Origin: Scylla paramamosain
Lineage: Eukaryota; Arthropoda; Malacostraca; Decapoda; Portunidae
Reading direction: 5' to 3'
NCBI RefSeq assembly: GCF_035594125.1
Contig: NC_087197.1
Location: 8,044,110 to 8,108,109 of the forward strand
DNA: 64,000 bases
Below the pieces are notes generated by a model. It did no database searches, was not told where the DNA came from, and saw only the letters and a program-made list of their open reading frames with translations. Each line of letters opens with the position of its first letter. The stretch's first letter is position 1. The position numbers were made by a program, and so were the translations under genes. Below, in pieces: positions 51,764 through 64,000 of this stretch.

Positions 51764-52290
51764 TCAAAAACACTAAAAGGCAAGTTCTTCGTAAAAGTTG
51801 GTTTTATTCCCATGTAATGTGATTGCCCTGCTTTTTAGTGCTTTATTGCCTAACACGCTCAAAAACACTCAAAGACACTTTTCTGGTAATGTTATTTTAT
51901 TCCCACATAAAGTTAGTTTCGCATGGAATTTGGAGTTGTGGTAACTAAGAATGTAAAAAAACACTCAAAATACACACATTTAGTAAGGTTGTTCTGTTTG
52001 TTGATTAAGAGTGTTATTCATGAGTTTCAGCATTTTGGTATCTTAGAAACTTCTCCACACAGACGAGTTTTTGCGTTGTTTGCCTTGTGATTCTGGTGAA
52101 ACTATAAAACACTCATTATACACGTTTTTCGTTATGTCCATTTTTTTTCCTAATATACAGTGCTTTGCATCCATTTTTGCGTTTTTTTTTATGTAACAAG
52201 CTCAAAAACACACAAAATATACTTTTCTGGTAATATTATTCTATTTTTTTCATATTCGTTGGTTTTCATCCGTTTTAGCGTTTTTCTACG
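51764..52290 (+). repeat. Short forward HOR segment
   Basis: M3 to M8 sequence that is near-identical to 61296-61815 (shared CTTAGAAACTTCT, ACACAGACGA and GTGATTCTGGTGAAAC). It stops abruptly in M8 at GTTTTTCTACG, where the neighbouring reverse block begins (AGGAAATTAAGCGAC), whereas the 61.8-kb copy continues into AAATCTTTTAAAAGAC. Confidence 0.87.
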
Positions 52291-55200
52291 AGGAAATTAA
52301 GCGACTTTACAAGAAAACTGTCTTTTGAGTGTTTTTTAGCATGTTAAGCACCAAAATGAAAAATAATATGGAAATCACTCTATATGGGAATTCAAAACAA
52401 AATTACTGAAAACGTGTCTTTTTAGTGTTTTACGTAAAAAACGTTAAAACTGATGCAAACAGACCAATATGAAGAAATAGAATAACATTACCAAAAACAT
52501 ATATTTTAAGTATTTTTGAGCTTGTAACCAACAAAAAAAAAAAAAAACGCGAAAATAGATGCAAAGCACTGTATATTGGGAAACAAAAGGACATTACTAG
52601 AAACGTGTATAATGAGTATTTTGTAGTTTCACAAGAACCACAAAGCAAAAAACGCAAAAACTAGTGTATATGAAGTTTCTTAGATAACAATATGCTGAAA
52701 CTCCTGAATAACACTCTTAATTAAGAAACAGAATAACATTTCTAAATGCGTGTATTTTGAGTGTTTTTCACATTCTTAGTTACTAGAACACCAAATTGCA
52801 TGCGAAACAAGCTTTATGTGGGAAAAAAAATGATATAACCAGAAAAGTATCTTTTGAGGGTTTTTGATAGAGTTAGGCAATAAAGCACTAAAAAGGAGGG
52901 CAATCACATTACAACGGAATAAAACCAACTTTTACCAAGAACTTGCCTTTAAGTGTTTTTTAACTCCTTATATACCAAAACGCTAAAACACATGCAAAAC
53001 ACCCTTTACGGAGAAACAGATTAACATTACCAAAAACATATATTTTGAGTGTTTTTGATCATGTTACCTCTAAAAACAATTAAATACAAGGAACCCTATG
53101 TCTGGGAAACGAAAGGACATTACGAAAAACGTGTATTATGCTTGTTTTTTAGTTCCATAATTACCAAATAGCTAAAACTTCTTTATAAAGAAAAAAAAGA
53201 AATAATAAAAAAATAGTTTTTTTTTTTTGTTATTCTTTTTCATAGGTACTGAGATGCCAAAATTCTGGCAAAATTCAAGGAAATTATGTGTAAAAAGAAC
53301 ATAATCAAAAATGTTAAATTTAGGTTTTTTTTCGGACTGTTATGTACCAAACCATGAAGTACATGCAAACCCAATTATATGGAGAAATCAGACGACTTTA
53401 CGAGAAACCTGTGTTTCTAGTGTTTTTGAGCATGTTAGTCACCAAAACAATAAATAATATTGAAGTCATTCTATGTGGTAATCCAAAACAAAATTACTTT
53501 AAACGTGTCTTTTTCGTGTTTTACGTAGAAAAACGCTAAAACGGATGCAAGCAAACCAATATAAAGAAATAGAATAAGATTACCAAAATGGTATAATTTA
53601 AGTGTTTTATTAGCTTTTTACTTACAAAAAAAACGCGAAAATGGATGGAAAGCTCTCTCTATTGGTTAACAAAAGGACATTACGAGAAACGTGTATAATG
53701 AGTGTTTTATAGATTCTCAAGACTCACAAGACAAAAAACGCAAAAAGATACTTAGATACCAAAATGGTGAAACTCCTGAATAACACTATCAATTGAGAAA
53801 CAGAACAACCTTACCAAATGCGTGTATTTTGAGTGTTTTTCACATTCTTAGTTACCAAAACCCCAAATTTTATGTGAAAGTAGCTTTATGTGGGAAAAAA
53901 AATGACATTACCAGAAAAGTGTCTTTTAAGTGTTTTTTTTTTTTTATATTTTAGCATGATAGGCAATAAAGCACTAAAAAGCAGGGCAATCACATTACAT
54001 GGAAATAAAATCAACTTTTACCAAGTGTTTTTTCTAAGTGTTTTTGAGCTCCTTATATACCAAAACGCTAAAACGCATGTAAAACACCCTTTATTTAGAA
54101 ACGGAATAACATTACCCAAAACATGTATTTTGAGTGTTTTTGATCATGTTACCTATAAAAACGCTTAAATACATGCAAAGAATCTTATGTTTGGGAAACG
54201 AAAGGACATTTCGAGAAACGTGTATTATGAGTGTTTTTAAGTTCTTTAAGTACCAAAAAGCTAAAACCCACAAATAACACTATTTATAGAGAAAAAAAAA
54301 TAAATAAATAGAAAAATAGGATTTTTTTTTATTCATCTTCATAGGTACCGAGATGCTAAAATTCTGCCCAAAATTCAGGGTAATTGTGTGAAAAAAGAAC
54401 ATTATGAAAAAGAGTTAATTTTAGCTTTTTTTCGGACTGTTATGTACCAAACCCTAAAGTGCATGCAAAGCCACCTATATGGGGAAATGTCTTTTGTGTT
54501 TTTTTCCAGCATGTTAGGCACCAAAACGATAAATAATATGGAAGTCACTAAATGTGGGAATCCATCACAAAATTACTGAAAAAGTATCTTTTCAGTGTTT
54601 TACGTAGATAAACGCTAAATCGGATGCAAACCAACGAATAAGGAGAAATAGAATAACATTACCAAAAAGGTATATTTTGAGTGTTTTTGAGCTTTTTTCT
54701 TCAAAAAACGCGAAAATGGATGGAAAGCACTCTATATTGGGATACAAAAGGACATTACGAGAAACGTGTATAATGAGTGTTTTATAGTTTCACAACAGCC
54801 ACAAGGCAAAAATCGCAAAACTCGATGTATATGGAGAAGTTTCTTAGATACCAAAATGCTGAAACTCAGAAATAACACTCCTAATTAAGAATACAGAACA
54901 ACCTTACCAAATGCATGTGTTTTTAGTGCTTTTCACATTCTTAGTTACGAAAACCAAAAATTGCATGCAAAACTAACTTTATGTGGGAAAAAATGACATT
55001 ACCAAAAAAGTGCCTTTTGAGTGTTTTTGAGCGTGATAGGCACTAAAGCTCTAAAAAGGAGGGCAATCATATTACATTGGAATAACACCAATTTATACCA
55101 AAAAACTTGCCTTTAAGTGTTTTTGAGCTCTTTATATAACAAACCGCTAAAACGCATGCAAAACAAACTTTATGGAGAAACAGAAAAACATTACCAAAAA

Positions 55201-58200
55201 CATATATTTTGAGCGTTTTTTGATCATGTTATCTATAAAAACGTTTAAATACATGCAAAGAACATTATGTTTTGGAAACAAAAGGACTTTCCGAGAAACG
55301 TGTATTATGAGTGTTTTTTTAAGTTCCTTCAGTACCAAAAAGCTAATACCCACAAATAACTTTCTTTATTTAGAAAATAAAAGAATATATAAAAAATAGG
55401 AATTTTTTTTTTTTGTTATTCATCTTCATAGTACCGAGATGCCCAAATTCTTGGAAAATTCCGGGCAATCGTATATTAAAAGAATATTATGAAATTAGTT
55501 AATTTCAGCTTTTTTTTTTCAAACAGTTATGTACCAAACCCTAAAGTGCATGCAAAGCCTCCTATATAAAGAAATTTAACGACCTTACCAGAAATCTGTG
55601 TTTTGAGTGTTTTTAGCATGTTAAACACCAAAACGATAAATAATAAGGAACTCACCTCTATATGGGAATCCATATATATATATGGGAATCCAAAGTTACT
55701 GAAAACGTGTCTTCTCAGTGTTTTACGTAGAAAAACACTAAAACGGATGGAAAGCAACCAACATCAAGGAATAGAAAAACGTTACTAAAAAGGTATATTT
55801 TGAGTGTTTTTGAGCTTATTACCTACAAAAAACGCAAAAAATTATGCAAAGCACTCTATACTGGTAAACAAAAGTACATTGCAAGAAAAGTGCATAATGA
55901 TTGTTTTATAGTTCAAAAGAACCACAAGGCAAAAAACGCAAAAACTCGTGTATATGGAGAGGTTTCCTAGATACAAAAATGCTAAAACTTATGTATAACA
56001 CTCCTAATTGAGAAACAGATCAACCTTAATAAATGCGTGTATTTTGAGTGCTTTTCACATTCTAAGTTACCAAAACCCCAAATTGCATGGGAAAATAGAA
56101 TTGTGAGAAAAAAAATGACTTTACCAGAAAAATGTCTTTTAAGTGTTTTTGAGCGTGATAGGCAATAAAGCACTAAAAAGGAGGGCAATCACATTACATT
56201 GGAGGAAAACGAATTTTTACCAAGAACTTACATTTAAGTGTTTTTGAGCTCCTTATATACCAAAACATTAAAACGCCTGCAAAACAGTCTTTATGGTGAA
56301 ACAGAATAATATTACCAAAAACATATATTTTGAGTGCATTTGATTATGTTTCCAATGAAAACGTTTAAATACATGCAAAGAACACTATTTTTGGGAAACG
56401 AAAGAAGATTACGAGAAACGTGTATTATGAGTGTTTTTAACTTCATTAATTACCAAAAAGCTTTAAGCCACAAATAACACTCTTTATTGAGAAACAATAA
56501 ATAAATAAAAAAAAAATACAATATTTTTTTTCTTTCTTATTCATCTTCACTGGTACCGAGATACTAAAATTCGGGCAAAATTCAGGAAATTATGTGAAAT
56601 AAGAACATTATCAAAAAAGTTAAATTTAGCTTTTTTTTCGGACTATTATGTACCAAACCCCTAAAATGCATGCAAAGCCACCTATATGGGGAAATTAAAC
56701 GTTTTTGCCAGAAAACGGTCTTATGAGTGTTTTACAGCATCTTAGGAACCAACACGATAAATAATATGGAAGTCAATCTATATGGGAATCCAAAACAATA
56801 TTACTAAAAACGTGTCTTTTCGGTGTTTTACGTAGAGAAACGCTAAAACGGATGCAAACCAACCAATATGAAGAAATATAATAACATTACCAAAAAGGTA
56901 TATTTTGAGTGTTTTTGAAATTGTTACCTACAAAAAACGCGAAAATAGATGGAAAACTCTCTATATTGGGAAGCAAAAGGATATTACGAGAAACGTGTAT
57001 AATGTGTATTTTATAATTTCACAAGAACTACAAGGCAAAAAACGCAAAAACTCGTGTATATAGTGAAGTTTCTTACATTCCAAAATGCTGAAACTCTGGA
57101 ACAACACTTTCAATTCAGAAACAGAACAATCTTACTAAGTGCGTGTATTTTAAGTGCTTTTCATATCCATAGTTGCCAAAACCCCAAATTGCATGCGAAA
57201 CCAGCTTTATGTGGGAAAAAATGACATTACCAGAAAAATGTCTTTCGAGTGTTTTTGAGCGTTTTAGGCAATAAAGCACTAAAAAGCAGGGCAATCACAT
57301 TACATTGAAATAAAACTAATTTTTAACAAGAACTTGCCTTTAAGTGTATTTAAGCTCCTTAATATACCAAAACACTAAAATGCATGCAAAATACACTTAA
57401 TGGTGAAACAGAATAACATTACCAAAAACATGTATTTTGAGTGTTTTTGATTATGTTACCAATAAAAACGCTTAAATACATGCAAAGAACCCTATTTTTG
57501 GGAAACAAAAGGGCATTACGAGAAACGTGTATTATGAGTGTTTTTAAGTTCATTAAATACGAAAAAGCTAAAAGCCACAAATTACACTCTTTATTGAGAA
57601 AAAAATAAAAAAATAAATAAAAAAATACGATATTTTTTTTTCATTCTTATTCATCTTCACAGGTAAGGAGGTGCCAAAATTCGGGCAAAGTTCAGGAAAT
57701 TATATAAAAAAAGAACATTATCAAAAAAGTTACATTTAGCTTTTTTTTTTGGACATATGTATCAAACCCCTAAATTGCATGCAAAGCCACCTATATGGGG
57801 AAATTAAACGTCTTTGCCAGAAATCTGTCTTATGAGGGTTTTTCAGCATGTTAGGAACCAACACGATAAAACCCAAGGAAGTCAGTCTATATGGGAATCC
57901 AAAACAAAATTACTGAAAACGTGTCTTTTTGGTGTTTTACGTAGAAAACGCTAAGACGGATGGAAACCAACCAAAATAAAAAAATAGAATAACATTACCA
58001 AAAATGTTTATTTTGAGTGTTTTTGAAATTGTTACCTACAAAAAACGCGAAAATGGATGGAAAGCACTCTATATTGGGAGGCAAAAGGCACCAAAAAGCG
58101 TGTTAGGCACCAAAACGATAAATAATATGAAAGTCACTCTATATGGAAATCCAAAACAAAATTACTGGAAACGTGTCTTTTAAAAGATAAACGTAGAAAA

Positions 58201-58714
58201 ACTCTAAAACGGATGCAAACCAACCAATATGAAGAAATGCAATAACATTACCAAAAAATATATTTTGTGTTTTCTTGAGCTTGTTACATAAAAAAAAAAC
58301 GCGAAAATATATGCAAAGCACTCTATATAAGGAAAAAAAAAGGACAACGAGAAACGTGTATAATGAGTGTTTTGTAGTTTCACCAGATTCACAAGGCAAA
58401 CAACGCAAAAACTCGACTATATGGAGAAGTTTCTAAAATACCAAAATACAGAAACTCATGAATAACACTCGTAATCAAGAAACAGAACAACCTTACTAAA
58501 TGCGTGTATTTTAAGTGTTTTTTTACATTCTTAGTTACCAAAACCCCAAATTCCATGCGAAACTAGCTTTATGTGGGACAAAAATGACATTAGCAGGAAA
58601 GTGTCTTTGAGTGTTTTTAAGCGTGTTAGGCAATAAAACACTAAAAAGCAGGGTAATCACATTACGTGGGAATAAAACCAACTTTTACGAAGAACTTGCC
58701 TTTTAGAGTTTTTG
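52291..58714 (-). repeat. Reverse HOR array, block 6 (right inner arm)
   Basis: About six reverse HOR units with two different sources. From 52291 to about 55010 it mirrors 20.83-25.78 kb (shared inverted variants: CAACAGCCACAAGGCAAAAA near 54785, GGGAATCCATCACAAAA near 54560, and a long A run before ACGCGAAAATAGATG near 52540). From about 55010 to 58090 it mirrors 44.8-47.95 kb. At 58088-58100, GGCACCAAAAAGCGTGTTAG marks a deletion that is also present, inverted, near 44808. No gene is seen. Confidence 0.88.
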
Positions 58715-59168
58715 ACACGCATTTAGTAAAGTTGCTCTGTTTCTCAATTAAGAGTGTTATTCATGAGTTTCAGCATATACACGAGTTTTTGCGTTTTTTG
58801 CCTTGTGGTTTTTTTGAACTATAAAACATTTATTATACACTTTTCTCGCAATGTCCCTTTGTATCCCAATATAGAGTGCTTTGTATCCATTTTTCCGTTT
58901 TTTTTGTAGGTAACAAGCTCAAAAACAGTCAAAATATACATTTTTGGTAATGTTTTTGTGCTTCTTGATATTGGTTGGTTTGTATCAGTTTTAGCGTGTT
59001 TCTACGTAAAACACTGAAAAAGACACGTTTTCACTAATTTTCTTTTAGATTCCCACATAGAGTGAGTTCCTTATTATTTATCGTTTTGGTGCCTAACATG
59101 CTGAAAAACACTCAAAAGACAGATTTCTGGTAAGGTCTTTAATTTCCTCATATGGGACGCTTTGTATG
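58715..59168 (+). repeat. Short inverted HOR segment (mini-block copy 3, mirror)
   Basis: Reverse-complement counterpart of 41277-41735. The left edge is GAGTTTTTGACACGCATTTA; the right edge is CATATGGGACGCTTTGTATG followed by TCTTTTCAGG. M6 here has lost its GGTATCTAAGAAACTTCTCC part (GTTTCAGCATATACACGAG). Confidence 0.87.
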
Positions 59169-61295
59169 TCTTTTCAGGTTTTGGACGGAATAAACCATTA
59201 AAAGCCAGGGCAATCACATTACATGGGAATACAACCAAATTTTACCAAAAAACTTTCCTTTAAGTGTTTTTGAGCTCCTTACGTACCAAAACGCTAAAAC
59301 TCATGCAAAATACATTTAATGGAGAAACAGAATTACATTACATTTGAGTGTTTTTGATCATGTTTTCTATAAAAACGCTTAAATACATGCAAAGAACCTT
59401 ATGTTTGGGATAAGAAAGAACATCACGAGAAACGTGTATTATAGGTGATTTTTAAGTTCCTTCAGTACCAAAAAGCTAAAACCCACAAATAACACTCTTT
59501 TTAAAAAAATATATATATAATGAATAAAAAAATAATAAAATGGGATTTTTTTTTTTGTTATTCATCTTCATAGGTACCGAGATGCCAAAATTCTGCCAAA
59601 TTTAAGGGAATTTATGTGGAAAAAAGAACATTATCATATAAGTTAATTATAGCTTTTTTTTCGGATTGTTATGTACCAAACCCTAAACAGCATGCAAAGC
59701 CACCTATATAGGAAAGTTAAACGACTTTACCAGAAACCTCTCTTTTCATTGTTTTTCAGCATGTTAGGCACCAAAACGATAAATCATTTGGAAGTCAGTC
59801 AATATATGAATCCAAAAGAAAATTACTGAAAACGTGTCTTTTCAGTGTTTTACGTAGAAAAACGCTAAAGCGGATACAAACCATCCTATATGAAAAAATA
59901 GAATAACATTACCAAAAAGATATATTTTGAGTGTTTTTGAGCTTGTTACCTACAAAAAATGCAAAAATGGATGTAAAGCACTCTATATTAGGAAACAAAA
60001 GGACATTACGAGAAACGTGTATAATGAGTGTTTTATGGTTTTAAAAGAACCACAAGGCAATAAACGCAAAAACTCGTGTATATAGGGAAATTTCTTACAT
60101 ACCAAAATGAATCAATACATGAATAACACTTTTAATAGATAAACAGAACTACCTTACCAAATTGTGTATTTTCAGTGTTTTTCCCATCGTTAGTTACGAA
60201 AATGCCAAATTACATGCGAAACTAGCTTCATGTGGGAAAAAAAATGATATTACCAGAAAAGTGTGTTTTGAGTGTTTTTCAGCGTGATTTGGAACAAAAC
60301 ACTAAAAATAAGAACGATCATATTACATGGGAACAAAACCAACTTTTACGAAGAATTTTTTAACCCCTTATATACCAAACCGCTAAAACGCATGGAAAAC
60401 AAACTTTATAGAGAAACAGAATAACATATACCAAAAACATGTATTTCTAGTGGTTTTGATCATGTTATCTTTAAAAACGCTTAAGTACATGCAAAGAACA
60501 TTATGTTTGGGAACCAAAAGGACATTACGAGAAGCGTGTATTATGAGTGCTTTTTTTTAGTTCCTTAAGTACCAAAAAAGCTAAAACACACAAATAACAG
60601 TGTTTATTAAAAAAATAAATAAATAAATAAAATAAATAAATAAAAAAATAAAATAAATATTTTTTTTTTGTTATTCATCTTCAAAGGTGCCAAATGCCAA
60701 AATTCCAGAAATGGAATGCCAGAGATGCCAAAATTCTGGGAAAATTCAGGGCAATTATGTGATAAAAGAATATTATCAAAAAAGTTAATTTCAGCTTTTT
60801 TTTCGGACTGTTATATACCAAACCTTAAAGTGCATGCAAAATTAAACGACCTTACCAGAAATCTGTGTTTTTAGTGTTTTTTAGCATGTTGGGCACAAAA
60901 ACGATAAATAATAAGGAACTCACTCTATATGGGAATCCAAAACAAAGTTACTGAAAACGTGTCTTATCAGTGTTTTATGTAGAAACACGTTCAAACGGAT
61001 GGAAACCAACCAATATCAAGAAATAGAAAAACGTTACCAAAAAGGTATATTTTGAGTGTTTTTGAGCTACTTTTTTACCTACAAAAAACGCGAAAATTTA
61101 TGCAAAACACTCTATATTGGGAAAGAAAAGGACATTGCAAGAAAAGTGTATAATAAGTGTTTTATAGTTCAAAAAAACCACAAGGCAAAAAACGCAAAAA
61201 CTCGTGTATATGGAGAAGCTTCCTAAATACTAAAATGCTGAAACTCATGAATAACACTCTTAATTAAGAAACAGAACAACCTTACTAAATGCGTG
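59169..61295 (-). repeat. Reverse HOR segment (right outer arm)
   Basis: Two reverse HOR units mirroring 39358-41276. Shared private marks are the AATGCCAGAGATGCCAAAA rearrangement near 60715, TTTTTCCCATCGTTAG near 60168, and the ATATATATATAATGAATAAA tract near 59510. It ends at the CTTACTAAATGCGTGTC edge. Confidence 0.88.
60600..60670. repeat. (AAAT)n microsatellite and T run in M11
   Basis: AAAT and AAATA steps followed by a T9-T10 run at the variable core of a reverse M11. The mirror copy near 39985-40040 has A and T runs with TTTA steps. Confidence 0.8.
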
Positions 61296-64000
61296 TCAAA
61301 AACACTAAAAGGCAAGTTCTTCGTAAAAGTTGGTTTTATTCCCATGTAATGTGATTGCCCTGCTTATTAGTGCTTTATTGCCTAACACGCTCAAAAACAC
61401 TCAAAGACACTTTTCTGGTAATGTCATTTTTTTCCCACATAAAGTTAGTTTCGCATGGAATTTGGGGTTTTGCTAACTAAGAATGTAAAAAAAACTCAAA
61501 ATACACGTATTTAGTAAGGTTGTTCTGTTTCTTGATTAAGAGTGTTTCAGCATTTTGGTATCTTAGAAACTTCTCTACACAGACGAATTTTTGCATTGTT
61601 TGGCTTGTGATTCTGGTGAAACTATAAAACACTCATTATACACGTTTCTCGTTATGTCCTTTTTTTTCCTAATATACAGTGCTTTGCATCCATTTTTGCG
61701 TTTTTTTTTTTATGTAAGAAGCTCAAACACACACAAAATATACTTTTCTGGTAATATTATTCTCTTTTTTTCATATTGGTTGGTTTGCATCCGTTTTAGC
61801 GTTTTTCTACGTAAATCTTTTAAAAGACACGTTTTCATTAATTTTGTTTTGGATTTCCATATAGAGTGACTTTAATATTATCTATCGTTTTGGTGCCTAA
61901 CATGCGTAAAAACACTCAAAAGACAGGTTTCTTGTAAAGACGTTAAATTTTCCCAAATAGTTGGCTTTGCCTACATTTTATGGTTTGGTACATAACTCCA
62001 AAAAAAAGGTAAAATTAACTTTTTCGATAATGTTCTTTTTTCGACATAATTTCCCTAAATTTTGGCAGAATATTGGCATCTTGGTACCTATTAAAATGAA
62101 TAACAAAAAAATAAAAATGCTATTTTTTTATTTATTTAATTTTTTTCTCTATAAAAAGTGTTATTTGTAGGTTTTAACGTTTTGGTACTTAAGCAACTTT
62201 AAAACATTCATAATACACATTTCTCGTAATGTCCTTTCGTTTCCCAAATATAGGGATCTTTGCATGTATTTAAGCGTTTTTATTTTTAACATGATAAAAA
62301 ACACTCAAAAACACTTGTTTTTCGTAAAGTTTTTCTGCTTCTTCATAAAGGAGTGTTTTGCATGCGTTTTAGCGATTTGGTATGTAAGGAGCTGAAAAAC
62401 ACAAGGCAAGTTCTTTGTAAAAGTTGGTTTTATTCAAATGTAATATGATTACCCTGCTTTTTAGTGCTTTATTGCCTAACACGCTCAAAAACACTCAAAA
62501 GACACTTCTGGTAATGTCATTTTTTTCCCTCATAAAGCTAGTTTCGCATGCTATTTGAGGTTTTGCTAAGAATGTGAAAAAAACACTCAAAATACACGCA
62601 TTTGGTAATGTTGTTCTGGTTCTGAATTAAGATTGTTATTCATAAGTTTCAGCATTTTGGTGTCTAAGAAACTTCTTTATATACACGACTTTATGCGCTT
62701 TTTGGTAATGTTATTCTATTTCTTCATATTGGTATGTTTGCATCCGTTTTAACGTTTTTCTACGTTAAACACCGAAAAAAACACGTTTTCAGTAATTTTG
62801 TTTTTGATTCCCAAAGAATATTGCCAGAATTTTTGCATGTTAGTACCTATGAAGATGAATAACAAAAAAAAAAAATAAATATTTTATTTTTTTTCTCTAT
62901 AAAGAGTTTTATTTGTGGGTTTTAGCTTTCTTAGTACTTAAGGGACTTAAAAACACTCATAATACACATTTCTCGTACTGTCCTTTCGATTCCCAAACAT
63001 AATGTTCTTTGCATGTATTTAAGCGTTTTTATAAATAACATGATCAAAAACACTCAAAATACATGTTTTTCGTAATGTTACTCTGTTTCTCCATAAGAGT
63101 GTGTTTTTGCATGCGTTTTAGCGTTTTGGTATGTAAGGAGTTAAAAAAAAAACCCTTAAAGGCAAGTTCTTCGTAAAAGTTGGTTTTATTCCCATGTAAT
63201 ATGACTGTTCTGCTTTTTAGTGCTTTGTTGCATATCACGCTCAAAAACACTCAAAAGACACTTTTTTGGTAATATCTAGTTTTTTGCGTTTTTTGCCTTG
63301 TGGTTCGTATGAAACCATAAAACACTCATTGTACACGTTTCTCGTAATGTTCTTTTGTTTCCCAATATTGAGTACTTTCCATCCATTTTCGCATTTTTTC
63401 TAGGTAACAAGTTGAAAAACACTCAAAATATATCCTTTTGGTAAAGTTATTCTATTTCTTCATATTGGTTGGTTTGTATCCGTTTTAGCGTTTTTCTTCG
63501 TAAATCACTGAAAAGACACGTTTTTAGTAATATTGTTGAAATTGCTGAAAAACACTCAAAAGACAGATTTCTGGTAAAGTCGTGTAATTTCCCCATATAG
63601 GTGGCTTTGCATACACTTCTGGGTTTGGTACATAATTCCAGAAAAAAGCAAATTTTTTTTTTATGTCCTTTCATTTCACAGACATAGGGTTCTTTGCATG
63701 TATTAAGCGTTTTTATAGGTAACATGATCAAAAACACTCAAAATACACGTTTTTGGTAATGTTATTCTGTTTCTCCATAAAGGGTGTTTTGCATGCGTTT
63801 TAGCGTTTTGGTATGTAAGGAGTTAAAAACATTTAAAGGCAAGTTCTTCGTAAAAGTTAGTTTTATTCCTATATAATGTGATTATTCTGCTTTTTAGTGC
63901 TTTTTCGCATATCACGCTCAAAAACACTCAAAAGACACTTTTCTGATAATGTTATTTTTTTCCCACATAAAGTTAGTTTCGCATGTAATTTGGGATTTTC
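61296..64000 (+). repeat. Forward HOR array, block 7, continues past window end
   Basis: Forward M3 onward, then HOR units starting near 62150 and 62900. Near 62700 M6 is truncated directly into M7 or M2 sequence (CTTTTTGGTAATGTTATTC). The 63530-63660 part (AGTAATATTGTTGAAATTGC, then a jump from M10 to TATGTCCTTTCATTTCACAG) mirrors 36.83-36.96 kb, so the palindrome arms reach at least here. No gene is seen. Confidence 0.88.

Overview
This window holds no intact gene. It is a eukaryotic, very AT-rich satellite domain made almost entirely of one tandem repeat family, with two decayed copies of one non-LTR retrotransposon (LINE), four AT dinucleotide tracts and one 100-N assembly gap. The host is probably an arthropod, and a decapod crustacean fits best. 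That rests on the reverse-transcriptase remnant (FADD box, a C-terminal region like ERRRLRVDLIEVFKWY, and a 3' end of short AAGAACAT-type repeats), which looks like CR1/L2/Jockey-type LINEs I know from decapods. I could not search a database, so this is an inference. Every long ORF is either a piece of LINE or a chance reading of the satellite.

The satellite is built in layers. The basic monomer is about 96 bp, with a recurring core of GCATGC, TTTTAGCG, TTTTGGTA, CTCAAAAACACTCAAAA and CGTTTTTGGTAATG. Five monomer types, here called A, E, D, C and B, repeat in that order as a roughly 440-500 bp pentamer in the diverged blocks (6.6-20.4 kb and 28.3-30.7 kb). In the better-kept blocks (0.4-4.8, 20.4-26.7, 30.7-33.6 and 33.7-64 kb) two pentamers plus one extra AT-rich monomer form an 11-monomer higher-order repeat (HOR) of about 1.09 kb. 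Below, M1-M11 name its monomers: M1-M5 = A,E,D,C,B; M6-M10 = A',E',D',C',B'; M11 = extra.

In this annotation + means the HOR reads in the TTTTAGCG sense on the given strand. Layout: 1-430 (-); 430-4770 HOR (+); 4771-6610 LINE copy 1 (-); 6611-9548 diverged (+); 9549-13913 diverged (-); 13914-16765 diverged (+); 16766-20447 diverged (-); 20448-26669 HOR (+); 26670-28311 LINE copy 2 (-); 28312-30700 diverged (+); 30701-33579 HOR (+); gap 33580-33679; 33680-39357 HOR (-); 39358-41276 (+); 41277-41735 (-); 41736-51296 (+); 51297-51763 (-); 51764-52290 (+); 52291-58714 (-); 58715-59168 (+); 59169-61295 (-); 61296-64000 (+). Block edges are good to about 10-30 bp, or 100 bp in diverged sequence.

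The most interesting content is the architecture. The 36.8-63.7 kb part is a nested palindrome whose arms share private junctions, deletions and microsatellites. Blocks from 20.8-25.8 kb reappear inverted at 52.3-55.0 kb. The LINE together with its flanking satellite was copied as a passenger. Two shortened HOR units lack exactly one pentamer. I saw no protein-coding system, CRISPR array, tRNA, rRNA or telomeric array. A pericentromeric, heterochromatic or sex-chromosome location is plausible but not shown.
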